From Diphasiastrum complanatum (taxonomy: Eukaryota; Streptophyta; Lycopodiopsida; Lycopodiales; Lycopodiaceae), in assembly GCA_029204225.1 (NCBI GenBank), contig CM055093.1, positions 32,623,777 to 32,687,776 on the forward strand: a stretch of 64,000 nt of DNA. The letters run 5' to 3'. Within the stretch, counting starts at the first letter, position 1; each line of letters begins with the position of its first letter. Positions 24,237 to 34,926 of this stretch are shown here, in pieces. A program made the position numbers and the translations under genes. The notes below the pieces were generated by a model. It had not been told where the DNA came from and searched no databases. It worked only from the letters and a program-made list of their open reading frames with translations.

Positions 24237-24685
24237 ATGGGGAATGGTTCTAGCAGCAGAAGACATGGCAATCAGCAAAATTCTCATTTGATGCCGCCAC
24301 CTCCTGGCTATATAGGAGGTGTTCCTACCCCGCCTCCTTACCCGGAAAACAGACAGCAGTTCCCCTATTATTACCATCCTGGTTATAATGTGGCAATTCC
24401 AGCTCCCGTGAATCCTCAGTTTTTTCAACCTGCCTATGGACCGACTAATGGGCAATATCTGATGAGCATGCCTCCTCCGCCGGCGTATAGAGGGGCAGTT
24501 CCCTTCTACCCTCCGTCGCCTCCTCGATTGGCGCCCCAAGTTCCAGTTATTGCAGAGCATCAGAAAGCCAGCACAGTGCGCAATGATGTGAATCTGAACA
24601 AGTCAACACTGCGGTTGGAAAAAGACGAGGAAAATCCTGGCCACTACTTGGTGGCTTTTTCTTTTGATGCGACTGCTTCTGGAAG
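24237..24685 (+). CDS. LUL: LOG2/LUL-type RING E3 ubiquitin ligase, exon 1
   Basis: Exon 1 encodes residues 1-149 plus two bases. The ATG at 24237 (context CCATGG) is the first in frame. The protein begins MGNGSSSRRHG; a Gly at position 2 followed by Ser residues is the N-myristoylation pattern known for LOG2-type ligases, suggesting membrane attachment. A Pro/Tyr-rich region follows, and then VRNDVNLNKSTLRLEKDEEN, the start of the conserved domain that precedes the RING in this family. The exon ends at GGAAG|GTCAGA; the split codon joins exon 2 as Ser, giving SGSISIF as in relatives. Family knowledge: LOG2/LUL proteins are plant relatives of MGRN1; LOG2 works with GDU1 in amino-acid export. 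The exact paralogue is not assigned. Confidence 0.92.
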
Positions 24686-25565
24686 GTCAGATGTGATACT
24701 TATGTCGAAATAATGCAAGTAACGTCATCCATCATTTTTTGTCAGTACATAAATTTGATTAGCTTACGAGTTGGGTAAGAGATGAACTTGCTTCCTTTGT
24801 CAATAAGGATACAACATTTATGTTTAGTATTGATATGTCTAGGTTTCTTAGTCTTTTAACCTAGTTTTTCCCATGCGGAGCATCATGAGGTTGATGGTCT
24901 AAAAATTTGTGGTTGGAATCCATAGGTTTGAAAATTGCATATCTCCTTTGTTATACCTGGTTTTATCCTAAACATAACATTGATGCACTTTTACTTGTAG
25001 TTAAGTTATTGTTGCGAATGTCAATCAAAATTCAGGCTCACCTTTAGTACATGGATGCTATTATTGGAGACATGGTTGTGGATCCACTGCTAGATGCAGT
25101 ACTCCTATATTTTGATGGGTCTCAGCTATCTCTCAGTCAATAATGAATTGCCTTGAAAGATTGGGAGAAATTTTTTGTGGATATGACTAGGAAGTTGATG
25201 GATTTGCGCATCTTGTTGCTCAACCCTGGCCTGCAGATCTTGCTTACTTAGATGCATTTGCATGAGCAATTGATCTACCCCTTGGCCCAAGGTAGACTAT
25301 CTGATTTGCATTATCCACCATGGGAAAATACAGCTTAGACAGCTAGAAATTACAAAAGGAATGAGAGAGTAGCACAATAGCAGTAAGCAAATAGCAACAA
25401 AGCTTGAGTAGAAAACAACAGAATGCCCACCTTATGGTACACCTTTAAGTAGTTTTAAGACTACTAGCTTACCAGGCTTAGGCCTCTGGCACATCGTCGT
25501 GTACCTGTGTACCTGTGTCCTGTGGTGTATCACGCACAAATCACATGGCAGTACAGCTTGTTCCC

Positions 25566-25806
25566 ATTATGAGGGAGGGGGCAAGGTCCCCCTCCGAGGC
25601 CTTTTGCCGGGGAAGGCCTTCCGCTTGAGGGCTGAAGCCCCTTCATCGGTGGAAGGGCCCTTCCCTGACATGAAATTTTCCTTTTTTTATTTTATTTTTT
25701 ACATTTTACGTAAATTTCTTTTTTCATGCACCTTCCACCTTGAAGGTACATGTAAAATACGGTAAAAGTTTTTTACATGCACCTTCTGGTGCCCGAAAGG
25801 TGCATG
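25566..25806. repeat. Cluster of short palindromes and hairpins
   Basis: GGAAGGCCTTCC (25611-25622) and GGAAGGGCCCTTCC (25651-25664) are perfect palindromes. Two hairpins built on CATGCACCTT follow at 25725-25752 (11-bp arms, one mismatch) and 25776-25806 (10-bp perfect arms, 11-base loop). The region is GC-rich on the left and T-rich in the middle. It may be a foldback element or an old MITE. Confidence 0.6.
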
Positions 25807-26174
25807 CACAAGATGCTGTGGAATTTTTTTTTCCATGGATCCCGCCTCAAGAGGCATGACCTTTCCTTTTGAAAAAAAGAAAAAGTGGATTGCATGGTAC
25901 GGACACACGTGCTCTACTTGGCAACGTGCAAATAACTCATGCCTTGATATTTAGAATCATACCCGATGCATGTGCCCGGTGGCCTACTCCTTATCTGCTA
26001 TGTTGATCTATGTGCTATCCCAAGGAAAAAATATTTGAAGTAAACTTTCACGTTTACTAGGCCACTTCAATCATCGGTGTCGGATGATTTTTGTACCAGA
26101 AAAAAGAGGATTTCTGTTACCCAATCTCTGAGTGAATGTTCTGATCAGTTCCTGATACAATCACAATATTTTTG

Positions 26175-26208
26175 CTATGGTTTCTATTGCTAGCAATAGA
26201 AACCATAG
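26175..26208. repeat. Perfect 34-bp palindrome
   Basis: Two 17-base arms, CTATGGTTTCTATTGCT and its exact reverse complement, meet with no spacer at GCTAGC. Symmetry ends on both sides at this length. No function is recognisable. Confidence 0.95.
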
Positions 26209-26484
26209 GTCAGCAGACCACCTCATGCTCTCTTCCACATCAAAATAAGAAAAGTAGATTACTTGCTAGCTTTTATGAAGGATTGTTGCAGTTTAGATGG
26301 CAGAGTTTACACATAAAAGAGTTTGGTTTATCTACGAACAGTTAGTCAACAGAAAATTTTCTTACTATGACAGTATGCTATTGTTCGCATCCCAAAAAAA
26401 CTCAGAATGGTAAAACGAAAATTTCAGCCTGCAAATCCAAATACATGTAGAAAAATATCTGCTTATAAAAAACAAAGTTCAAAT

Positions 26485-26840
26485 CATAGATGCTCCACGA
26501 TTCTGAATCGCGATCAGAATCGCGTTTTGGGTTTTTCAGAGAATCGTGCAGAATTGAATTTGTTTTTTTTTGAAATATTTTTAGGCAATATGGGTATCAG
26601 ATGAAAGCTCTCATTGAGAGCATTATGACTGTGTAGTTTGCCGACTGTTTCGGGTGCAGGATGGTCCAGTTTAGGTGTGTTAATTCCCAGGCTCTCTGAT
26701 TCTCCCTCTCTCCTAGGCCCGAAATGCACAAATATTATTATTTTTTTCAACGCTTTTTGAAAACGATTCTTTACAGCGAATCGTGCAAATCGTGATTCGC
26801 GAATCGCAAAACCAGCGAATCGCGATTCGCTGCATCTATG
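26485..26840. mobile_element. hAT-type MITE, 356 bp
   Basis: Perfect 9-bp terminal inverted repeats CATAGATGC ... GCATCTATG are flanked by an exact 8-bp duplication GTTCAAAT (26477-26484 and 26841-26848). An 8-bp duplication with a CA-starting terminus is the hAT hallmark. Subterminal regions are rich in GAATCGCGATTC-like palindromes on both sides. No coding capacity is seen, so it is non-autonomous. Confidence 0.85.
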
Positions 26841-27785
26841 GTTCAAATTCAAAAAGTTTAAACTTCAAATAGAAAATCAATTCACTTCACTGCCATGCTG
26901 AAAATCTGTTGATATCCACACAACTCCCGATCTTCCTCTTGCAGATTATGGCTTTGTTACAATTGTGCAGCCTACTAGGCATATGATTCTAATACTCAAG
27001 TGATGGATCCAAATGCCCTGATCTACGATCGAAACCAAGCTGTGTTTGCAATGTAACAATTTCTCACAATCTGAGGTCGTTTTGATTGAAAACGAACCAC
27101 CTTTGCTAGCTACGGTGGTAGTAGTCGGTTTCTTTTGAATGTTTTACGGTTTTTAAAACTTCAAAAACCGATTTCTTTTTTGGCCTTATTTTGAGCTTTG
27201 GAAGTCTAAATTTTTTTTTTGTGTACAAAGTTTTTCTTTGTTACAAAAACAAATTCGCCAAAAAAAAAAAAAAAAAAAGTTTTCCTCGGGCATCTCGGCG
27301 TCCGCGCGGATCTGCGCGCCTGCCTGCTGGTTCCGTACCATACACTATCAGAACTTTTTGTGCCTTTTTTTAGGTAGCCGCTGTAGTTTGCGGGACTCCC
27401 AGACATCTGCCTACTGGAGGAGCTTTCTTTATGTATAATAATCACTCTTCACAGATTCCTTAACTCTTCGTTGTAAAGGATTTTGTGTATCTTAAAAGTA
27501 CAATACACCTGGATATGTGGAGAAAATTTTCAAAGCAAAGATAGGCTTTGCTTTTCTCAACGTAGGTTGCAAAGCCTTTCTTTTTGCAATGTAAACCAAA
27601 GGGTTAAGGCCTTGTTTAGTCTACGTGAACATGATTGAAAGCTATTTGTACTTGTAAAGTACATACTAAACTTTGAAACTTTGTTTCAAAGCTTTTTTTT
27701 TTTACTTTTAATCTAAAAGTTATTCTAGTTTACAAAGTTTTTATTCTCAGCTCCACCTCGTCCCAAATGGGAGAAGCGGCCGACC

Positions 27786-27786
27786 A

Positions 27787-27842
<56 letters not shown>

Positions 27843-28082
27843 ACAAACACACACACACACACCCTAAACCCTAAATCCAATATCTCTCTCTATCTCTCCT
27901 CCTAAACCCTAAACCCAAGCACACACGCCTAAACTCTAAACTCACACACACACACACACACACACAAAATCCTCACACACAAATCAACACAAACCATCAC
28001 ACACACACACATCACCATCTTTCACTCACACACACACACAAATCACAACACACACACACCCTCTCAACCTCCCCCCCCCCCG

Positions 28083-28128
<46 letters not shown>
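27786..28128. repeat. CT and AC microsatellites with telomere-like units
   Basis: A (CT)n run near 27787-27806 is followed by broken (AC)n runs to about 28060, a C-rich run and a (CT)n run at 28090-28128. Two short CCCTAAACCCTAA motifs (about 27861-27876 and 27903-27917) match plant telomere repeat or telo-box sequence, but are far too short for a telomere. Confidence 0.9.
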
Positions 28129-28132
<4 letters not shown>

Positions 28133-28139
28133 GAGCGGG

Positions 28140-28700
28140 TTTGGGGTAGCGCGCCTGTTTTCTGTTTTTTTTCTAAATGCATCCGGGTCCCGAGCCCGCA
28201 GCCAGGACCCGAACGCGTCCGCGCCCGACGCGTCCAGCGTCCCAAAAAAAAAACAATGGGTGCGCCCGACCATGCGCCTGGGGGTCGGACGCGGACGTGG
28301 ACGCGAAATGGCCGCGCCCGGCCCGGACCCTCATGTCTGAATTATATACATATATATATATCAAAGGTAGCGGGGGACGCAAACGTGCGTTCGTATGCTT
28401 CCACCCTGGACACACTTTTTTTAATTTTTTTTTTTTTAGTGTAAAATAGGTAGAAAAAAAGGGGACGCGGATGCCGGACCTGTTCGAACGCCGGACGCGG
28501 ATGCCAGAGGCGTCCGTCCGGACGTGAAATGGCCGCGTCCGAACGCGTCCGCGGACGAGTCCATTTTTTTTTTAACACTAAAATACACAAAAAAAAAAAA
28601 TGCGTCCGGAGTGTACGCGTCCAGACAGATGCGCCCTGGACGCGGACGCCTCAGGGGTGCGTCCGCGTCCGGACGCGTCCCCCATTTTGAAATTCTTTTC
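28140..28700. repeat. CpG-rich repeat, unit 1
   Basis: GC-rich sequence full of GGACGCG and CGTCCG motifs, including ACGCGT palindromes, interrupted by poly-A/T and a TA-rich tract. It shares order and a block (GGACCCTCATGTCTGA followed by TA repeats) with the region at 31070-31480. Both lie just right of a (CT)n tract. Confidence 0.75.
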
Positions 28701-29015
28701 TTTTTTGAAAAAAAAAATACAATCACTGCCCACACTGCCCCACATCCCCAAAGTGAAATAAAAGCAATTTATGGCCCCTGCCCCCCCCGGAATTAATTAT
28801 CAGAGGGTGTCTGGCACCCACCTGCCCTCTCCTGTTAAAAAAAGGAAAACAGTACCCAAAAAAATTTGCAATAGACCTAACCACTACCCCCATGCCTCCC
28901 ATGTCTGATATCTACAGAATCGGACACGAAAGAGCAACAATTTATATTTTTTGAGTCTCCAAAACTTTGTCTCGTGCCCTCGCTATCCCTCTCTCTATAC
29001 AGGTAAACGATGCGC

Positions 29016-29130
29016 TCTTCGGATGAACCTCAACAACTTACTAATTACTTATGCTCCATAGTGTCATTCAACATAGGGAAGTTTAGGACCTACACAGTAC
29101 CATGGCCTATGTGATGATATAGGTTTAGGG
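29016..29130 (+). repeat. Diverged copy of the 112-bp repeat
   Basis: Contains CGGATGAACCTCAACAACTT and continues in register with the tandem units at 30484-30910, with several substitutions and indels. Confidence 0.75.
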
Positions 29131-29165
29131 TTTTGGGAGGTACAACATCACATGGGCAACTAATC

Positions 29166-29300
29166 GGGGCAGGTACAGTAGCACATGGGCAGTGTGGGGG
29201 GAGCAGACCACGGGCACAATCGGAGTGCAGCACGTGGGGGAGCTACACATGGGGGCAGGTACAGTAGCACATGGGCACTGTGGGGGAGCAAGCCATGGAG
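29166..29300. repeat. Short direct duplication, period 86
   Basis: GGGGCAGGTACAGTAGCACA starts at 29166 and again at 29252, each followed by TGGGCA and TGTGGGGG. Confidence 0.8.
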
Positions 29301-29430
29301 GGATCATGAACAACTGCACATGGGGAAACGGGTTGTGGTGTTAAAAAGGCACTCACAAGGCCATTGTGAGAGGCTTTTTCAGAGGCTGTGAGAGAGCCAG
29401 TGAGAGACTGTGAGAGGCATTGTGAGCGGC

Positions 29431-29433
<3 letters not shown>

Positions 29434-29476
<43 letters not shown>
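29434..29476. repeat. (AG)n microsatellite
   Basis: An AG run embedded in repeated GTGAGAGGC and GCTGTGAGAG units at 29370-29510, which look like expansions of the same seed. Confidence 0.95.
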
Positions 29477-29477
<1 letters not shown>

Positions 29478-29523
29478 CTGCGAGAGGCTGTGAGAGTCAG
29501 TTTGAGAAATAGGACGTCGTGAG

Positions 29524-29871
29524 ATGGCGGAACGCATACCACCGAAGCCCGATGGCGAAGCTAGGAGGAAGCTCGAGGAAGATGTCGGACGGCACAACGA
29601 AAGGCATCGAAAGTTTGAGGCGGAACTTGCAGAGATGCAGCGACAGGCTCGGCAGAGAAATCCGGAACCGGAGCCACCTGCCTCCGCTGTCGAGCTGGAT
29701 TTGGATGAGCAGATTGGAATGAACTTCACACGACGACAGCTCATCATGGTCAAGGAAAGGGCAGCCCGCCGTTGGGCTAACCAGGAGGCAGCTCGGTCTA
29801 ACCGGGAGGCAGAGCGAGAGCTACAGAACAATGCACTTGACGAGGGTGAGGAGTCAGTGGAGGATCCATAG
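29524..29871 (+). CDS. Unrecognised 115-codon reading frame inside the LUL intron
   Basis: The ATG at 29524 (context GAGATGGCG) opens a frame ending at TAG 29869-29871. The protein is highly charged, starts MAERIPPKPDGEARRKLEED, and has long Arg/Glu/Ala-rich segments expected to form helices or coiled coil (KERAARRWANQEAARSN), with an acidic tail EGEESVEDP. Base composition is clearly richer in GC than its surroundings, and the following sequence is AT-rich like a 3' UTR. It shows no domain I recognise. It may be an exon captured by, or belonging to, a DNA transposon, or a separate small gene on the same strand as LUL. Expression is unknown. Confidence 0.4.
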   Translation: MAERIPPKPDGEARRKLEEDVGRHNERHRKFEAELAEMQRQARQRNPEPEPPASAVELDLDEQIGMNFTRRQLIMVKERAARRWANQEAARSNREAERELQNNALDEGEESVEDP

Positions 29872-30216
29872 GAATGTTTAGAATAGATGGGGTCTAGCCG
29901 TATGTGGCTGACTGTTGTTATGTAATTTTCTGCAGTAGATGAGGCAACATTTAGTGTCTAACATAGTGTAAAGAACAGCCCCAGCCGTATACCGCGGGAA
30001 TATGTATTGTTATTTTGATACATCTGATGAATTAATGTATAGTGTGTTTTTTGTGCAACGCGTGCTTGGTGTATTGCAATGTAATGTATGTGTTCATGAA
30101 ATGCTATCGGGGGTGGTGTGTTTCTGTGAAGTGCATCTGCTATCAATCTGAGAGACATGAAGATGCGCTTGTGTACCACAATAGCTCAAGCATTTACAGT
30201 TTCCATACCACGTCCA

Positions 30217-30221
<5 letters not shown>

Positions 30222-30277
<56 letters not shown>
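30222..30277. repeat. (CT)n microsatellite
   Basis: An almost uninterrupted CT run of about 55 bases. Confidence 0.97.
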
Positions 30278-30283
<6 letters not shown>

Positions 30284-30483
30284 CACAGAGCAAGCCACTT
30301 TTAAGCAACCATAAAAATTGCGTGATTCAAACCATTTCTAACCAGCCATTCAAATTTCACATACCTAGCCATTTCTAACCAACCACGATAAATTGGCCAT
30401 GACACGAATAGACTGTAAAAAAATATACACATATGTTCTGATACCAGTGTACATGATGCTAAAATGTGTACAAGCTCTCAAGA

Positions 30484-30910
30484 CAGGGACCCACAAGACC
30501 TACACACTACTATGTCTTATATGATGAGATCGGTTTCCCCCCGGATGAACTTCAACAACGTACTAATTACTTATGCAAAACTTTGTCATTCGCTACAGGG
30601 AACCACGAGACCTACACACTACTATGTCTTATATGATGTGATCGGTTTCCCCCCGGATGAACTTCAACAACTTACTAATTACTTACACAAAACTGTGTCA
30701 TTCACTACAGGGAACCACGAGACCTACACACTACTATGGCTCGGTTGACGAGATCGGTTTCTCCTCGGATGAACTTCAACGGCTTACTAATTACTTATGC
30801 AAAACTGTGTCATTCACTACAGGGAGCCACGAGACCTACACACTACTATGGCTCGGTTGACGAGATCGGTTTCTCCCCGGATGAACTTCAACGGCTTACT
30901 AATTACTTAT
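30484..30910 (+). repeat. Tandem repeat, about 3.8 units of 112 bp
   Basis: The anchor CGGATGAACTTCAAC occurs at 30542, 30654, 30766 and 30878, exactly 112 bases apart. Units differ by few substitutions. Because 112 is not a multiple of three, the same peptide appears in successive frames, so the array is unlikely to be one coding exon. Confidence 0.95.
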
Positions 30911-31002
30911 GGCACAGCACCCACACGGGGGCTCCGAAACATCTCCCAGTTTTCAGGTCCTGACCGGCAACTCATCACACACACACAAACACCATAACCC
31001 TC

Positions 31003-31010
31003 TCTCTCCC

Positions 31011-31057
<47 letters not shown>
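31003..31057. repeat. (CT)n microsatellite
   Basis: CT run immediately left of CpG-rich repeat unit 2. Confidence 0.95.
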
Positions 31058-31058
<1 letters not shown>

Positions 31059-31069
31059 GCCCTCTTTCT

Positions 31070-31480
31070 CTCCTCTCGGGCTTCTGCGGAACAGTCCGCT
31101 GCCCGCGCGCCCCCCCCCTTTTTTTTTTTTTTTTCAGAAAAAAACGCGTCCAGAAAAGAATTTCAAATTTTTTTTTGGACGCATCCGACCCCCCGTCCGG
31201 GGGTCGGACGCGTCCGGGTCTGGGCGTCGGATGCGGACGCGAAAAGGCCCCGTCCGGGCCGGACCCTCATGTCTGATATTATATATATGTATCTATATCT
31301 ATATCTAACGTGGCGGACCCTGTCTGGACGCGGACGCGCCAGGGGTGCGTCCGGGTCCCTGGACGCGTCCGCTTTTTTTTTTTTTTGAAATTTTTTTTAG
31401 AGTTAAAAAAAAAAAATATATATGGACACGTCCGGGTCCGGACGCGGATGCAGACGCGGATTGCCCGCGTCCGGACGCGC
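31070..31480. repeat. CpG-rich repeat, unit 2
   Basis: Related to 28140-28700: the same GGACGCG/CGTCCG words and the shared block GGACCCTCATGTCTGA followed by a TA-rich tract, then further GGACGCG words and a poly-T run. Confidence 0.75.
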
Positions 31481-32989
31481 ATCCTTGAGATTCTATATAT
31501 ATCATACATGCCAGCGAAACGCACCTTACAGAGTGGTCTAAATCGCCAAAAAAAGTTATGTTTATTTATTTGGCAGAAAAACAATGCATAGAGGCCAGAG
31601 GAATATTGAACCAGTTAATTACAGATAGAGATACACCGCAAACCAAAAAGATGCTGGACTGCAAGCAATCAACGCTACAAGCTTACTCCATCCAACTAAA
31701 TGGGAAGGCACCTAAGGTTACAGAAACTTCTAATTGTTCATTAACACAGATGCCCAGACCAGAGAGTGCTACCAGGTTGTGTATGGCTGAAGTTCAACCA
31801 CCTTTTGCATCCAAGTTCTAGAGAAAAGAATCAGCTCAGTATGTCCTAATTTCTAAATTATTGACAGTTAAAGTAGGCCATTAAGTTGTCTTTCACAAGT
31901 TTATCCTTATCCTCACTCATCATCCATGAGTTTGGGACCCAACTAGCATTTAGACTGATATCTACTTGCAATAGCTCACAATTTCAAAAGGGCTTTTCTT
32001 AGTATGCTCTTGTTTAACAGCATACTGCTAATAAATCGGCATAGCTCCACCCTTTTATACAGTTTTATCAAAAAAATTTCAAAGAGAAGCAAAAAAATGT
32101 AAGGCAAAATAAAAGAAAGTAATTTTCTTTTGCATTCTGGGACAAAAAACCCTAACTCTAATTTATGGAACATAATCTGGATTGCGTTCCGGAATATGTT
32201 CTGGATCGTGTTTCAGAACGTGGGCTTGCAACTTGATATATGCACCGAATCGATTCCCGAATCGCAATTCGCTGGGGGTTCATTGTTCCTAACAGAAAGT
32301 GGACAATCTAGGTATGTTGGAAGAGAGATGCAATTTAATGTTTACATGGTAGTTAATGGCTATAGCTTAATCATTGCCATTTCACAAGTTTTTTGCTACT
32401 TATGGTAGGAAAGAATTCAAATCCTTTCATATAAGTGATTAGTCATTCCATGGAGAGAGGCCAATAATGCCGAATTGAAGGACTTGATGATGCAAATGGT
32501 GCCAAGAAGAACTAGCACCACAAGTGGCTGGCTGCAGATCCATTAGCCATATGTGAACTCAGATACTCTGACCCAGTTATTATGCCAAGTATTTGTACTT
32601 GATGTTTGCTGTATCCTTGTCTATGATACCTAAAAGAAGTCCTCTTTTTTCATTCTTTAGGGTATTTTAAAAACCTTAACACCATTTTTCCTTGCTGGGA
32701 ATTATGATGCTGCACATTGTATTGGCCACATGCAATTGCAGTCAAATTGCCACCAATAACTGGTTGCAGACATCCGATTTTCAAAAAATGGTCTTTGCAC
32801 TTGACATTAAGGTTTTTCTTCGACAAACACAACCTGTAACCATTTCAATTGAGTTGTTTATTTTAGTTGAAGTGTGGGGCCTTTCATCATAGTTATCATT
32901 TTGGCCCGTATTCTGGCAGTATTCATGTTTTCTGGGCAAAAAGTAACTTTTTTTGAAATTTTTTTCAGGCAATAAAAAATTATAAATAT

Positions 32990-33283
32990 ACTAGTTGGTT
33001 GTGCCCATTGATGACGGGCAATGGGCACTTACCCACAAAAAGTGTTTATATTTTTGGAGGATGTGTTTTTTTATCATTTTTTAAAAACCTATTTAGCTTT
33101 CCTTTTGCAAATGGATGACATATTTTGCCGGCAAAGCGTGACATTTTTTACGGCACCTCACACATTCTCTCTCTAAAATAGTTTTATACTATATAGATAT
33201 ATAGACTAGTTGGTTGTGCCTGTCAATGACGGGCAATGGGCACTTACCCACAAAAAGTGTTTATATATTTTTGGAGGCTGTGT
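32990..33283 (+). repeat. Direct duplication of about 77 bp, 215 bp apart
   Basis: CTAGTTGGTTGTGCC starts both copies (32990-33066 and 33205-33283). The copies share GACGGGCAATGGGCACTTAC and end GTTTATA ... TTTTGGAGG. Each is preceded by an AT-rich TATA-type run. Confidence 0.85.
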
Positions 33284-34412
33284 TGTTTTGCAGTATCAAA
33301 AACGTTTTTGTATTCTGGTAACTATGCCTTTCATAGAAGGATTGGATCCTTTCTTCACAAGGAAATTTTGCAACCTTTCAATTCATCAAGTCAAAATTAG
33401 AATACCTCAAAATTTCTATAGAAAGGCACACAAGAACCTTTCACTGAAGGACTGGAACCTGCCTACAAACCTCAGAATCAATGCAGCTCATATAAAAACA
33501 TTAAAATTTGAATCCTGGTCTATACTATAAGCCTATAGTATTAGCATCGACAGAAGACAACAAATGCTTGAAGGCATAATTATTCATGCACCTGTTATTT
33601 CACAAGCGTGCATATAATTTTAGTGAAATATCATCACATGTGGTATACTAGACATTTCTCTTAGACTTTAATCATTTGTGTATCTTCACTCTAACAACAA
33701 AGTCACAAAGGCATTTGTTTGTGAGTGATAGACAACAGAACATTTTCCATAAGATCAGCACCATATCAATTGGGTATCAACATCACTCTTTCTCACTGAA
33801 GTTCTGTATCATTTGGGTTCCAGAGTTAGTTTTGTTAATTTGGCTAGACGCCGGAGTGAATCAGTTGTCTTAGAAATATAGAAAGAAACCAGGCTTGTAG
33901 TCTCAAAAAGAAGATATTTTAATAGCACCGTCACTAGTTAATTGAGAGCTTCATCTGATGAATACAGTCTGGTTAAGCAGGCCATGATTATTGGAAGCTG
34001 ATTAAAGTGGAAAAAGTATGAAATTCCTCAAACAATTAGGTTCTATGCATGATAAGAATGACTCTGTGAAGTGACATGTGCTGGCATCCCCTCTGCCTTG
34101 CAGCAACTGGCACACTGAACCAGACTTCAACAAGATGCAACAGTAAAGCACCTGAAAAATAGGCAGAAAAGCTGTGGAACTGATGTTTCTTTTAGTTCTC
34201 CTTGTCCATTTTTTACGTTCGTTTTTCTAACATTACTGGTCACCATCTGTTTACGACTTTCTTACATGCTAAGTGTAATATGTTGTTGATTTCTCTTTGC
34301 ATTTAGGCTGTCTTCCCACCACATACCGCATTTTCAATTTATTTCTGCAGCAAATGGCGGGAGAAGTTTGTTATAGTTACAGTTCTGAAGTTTGATGGTG
34401 CTCTTTGTGCAG

Positions 34413-34926
34413 TATTTCCATCTTTTATCAGGCTAAAGAGGGAGTGGAATGCAGTTTGACTGCAGTGAACCCATATTTCTTCACACCGGTGCGCTTTTAC
34501 TTTGAGAAAGGATTGGGTCAGAAGTTTCGTCAGGCATCTGGAACAGGTGTGGACCTTCATGTGTTTGATGACAAGGATCTCAGGAAGGAAGGTTCAGACA
34601 ATGTGTTTCCTCTTGTGGTTAGGATGGAGTCTGTTGTGAAAGGCCGCCTAATAGCTAGAGAATCTGAACCAGTAGGTGCAAGGTTGTCGAAGGGGGTCAA
34701 CTCTCAGATAACAAATGCTGTCCTTGAAAACAAAGATGGAGATTATCGTGTCCGGGTTGTAAAGCAAATCCTATGGGTGGATGGTGTCAGATATGAGTTA
34801 CAGGAGATATATGGTATTAACAATGGTGCGGGGAGCAGTGATTTTGATGAAAGTGATGCCGGCAAAGAATGTGTCATCTGTATGTCAGAACCTCGGGATA
34901 CAACAGTTTTGCCTTGCAGGCACATG
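34413..34926 (+). CDS. LUL: LOG2/LUL-type RING E3 ubiquitin ligase, exon 2
   Basis: Encodes the end of codon 150 to residue 321. It contains the rest of the domain preceding the RING: SISIFYQAKEG, GLGQKFRQASGTGVDLHVFD, and VRVVKQILWVDGVRYELQE with IYGINNG, all characteristic of plant LUL ligases. It then carries the first half of the RING: CVIC (C303, C306) and LPCRHM (C318, H320). The acceptor is TTTGTGCAG|T and the donor is CATG|GTAAGT, in phase 0. The intron that follows splits the RING between the fourth and fifth zinc ligands. The RING recruits the ubiquitin-charged E2; I see no missing ligand. Confidence 0.95.

Larger units (their letters stand above)
24686..34412 (+). other. LUL intron 1, 9.7 kb
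   Basis: Begins GTCAGA and ends TTTGTGCAG, and splicing restores the conserved reading frame. It is 9,727 bases long, about nine times the coding sequence, and holds MITE-like elements, palindromes, tandem repeats and microsatellites listed separately. No retrotransposon coding sequence is seen inside it. Stretches at 24686-25560, 31500-32985 and 33290-34400 show nothing recognisable. Confidence 0.88.

Noticed and set aside
27620-27640. Tourist-like terminal repeat near GGCCTTGTTTAG
   Set aside because: No inverted partner or TTA/TAA duplication could be found within a few hundred bases.
27861-27917. Telomere-like CCCTAAA units
   Set aside because: Only two short pairs within mixed microsatellites; far too few for a telomere or a large interstitial array.
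28064-28796. Several open frames on both strands in the CpG-rich repeat
   Set aside because: GC-rich repeats with few stop codons give long chance frames; the peptides are low complexity and overlap on both strands.
30484-30910. CRISPR-like array
   Set aside because: The units are contiguous 112-bp tandem repeats without variable spacers, and the genome is eukaryotic.
30464-30997. Open frames through the 112-bp repeat as a repeat protein
   Set aside because: The unit length is not divisible by three, so the same peptide cycles through frames; the frames end within one or two units.
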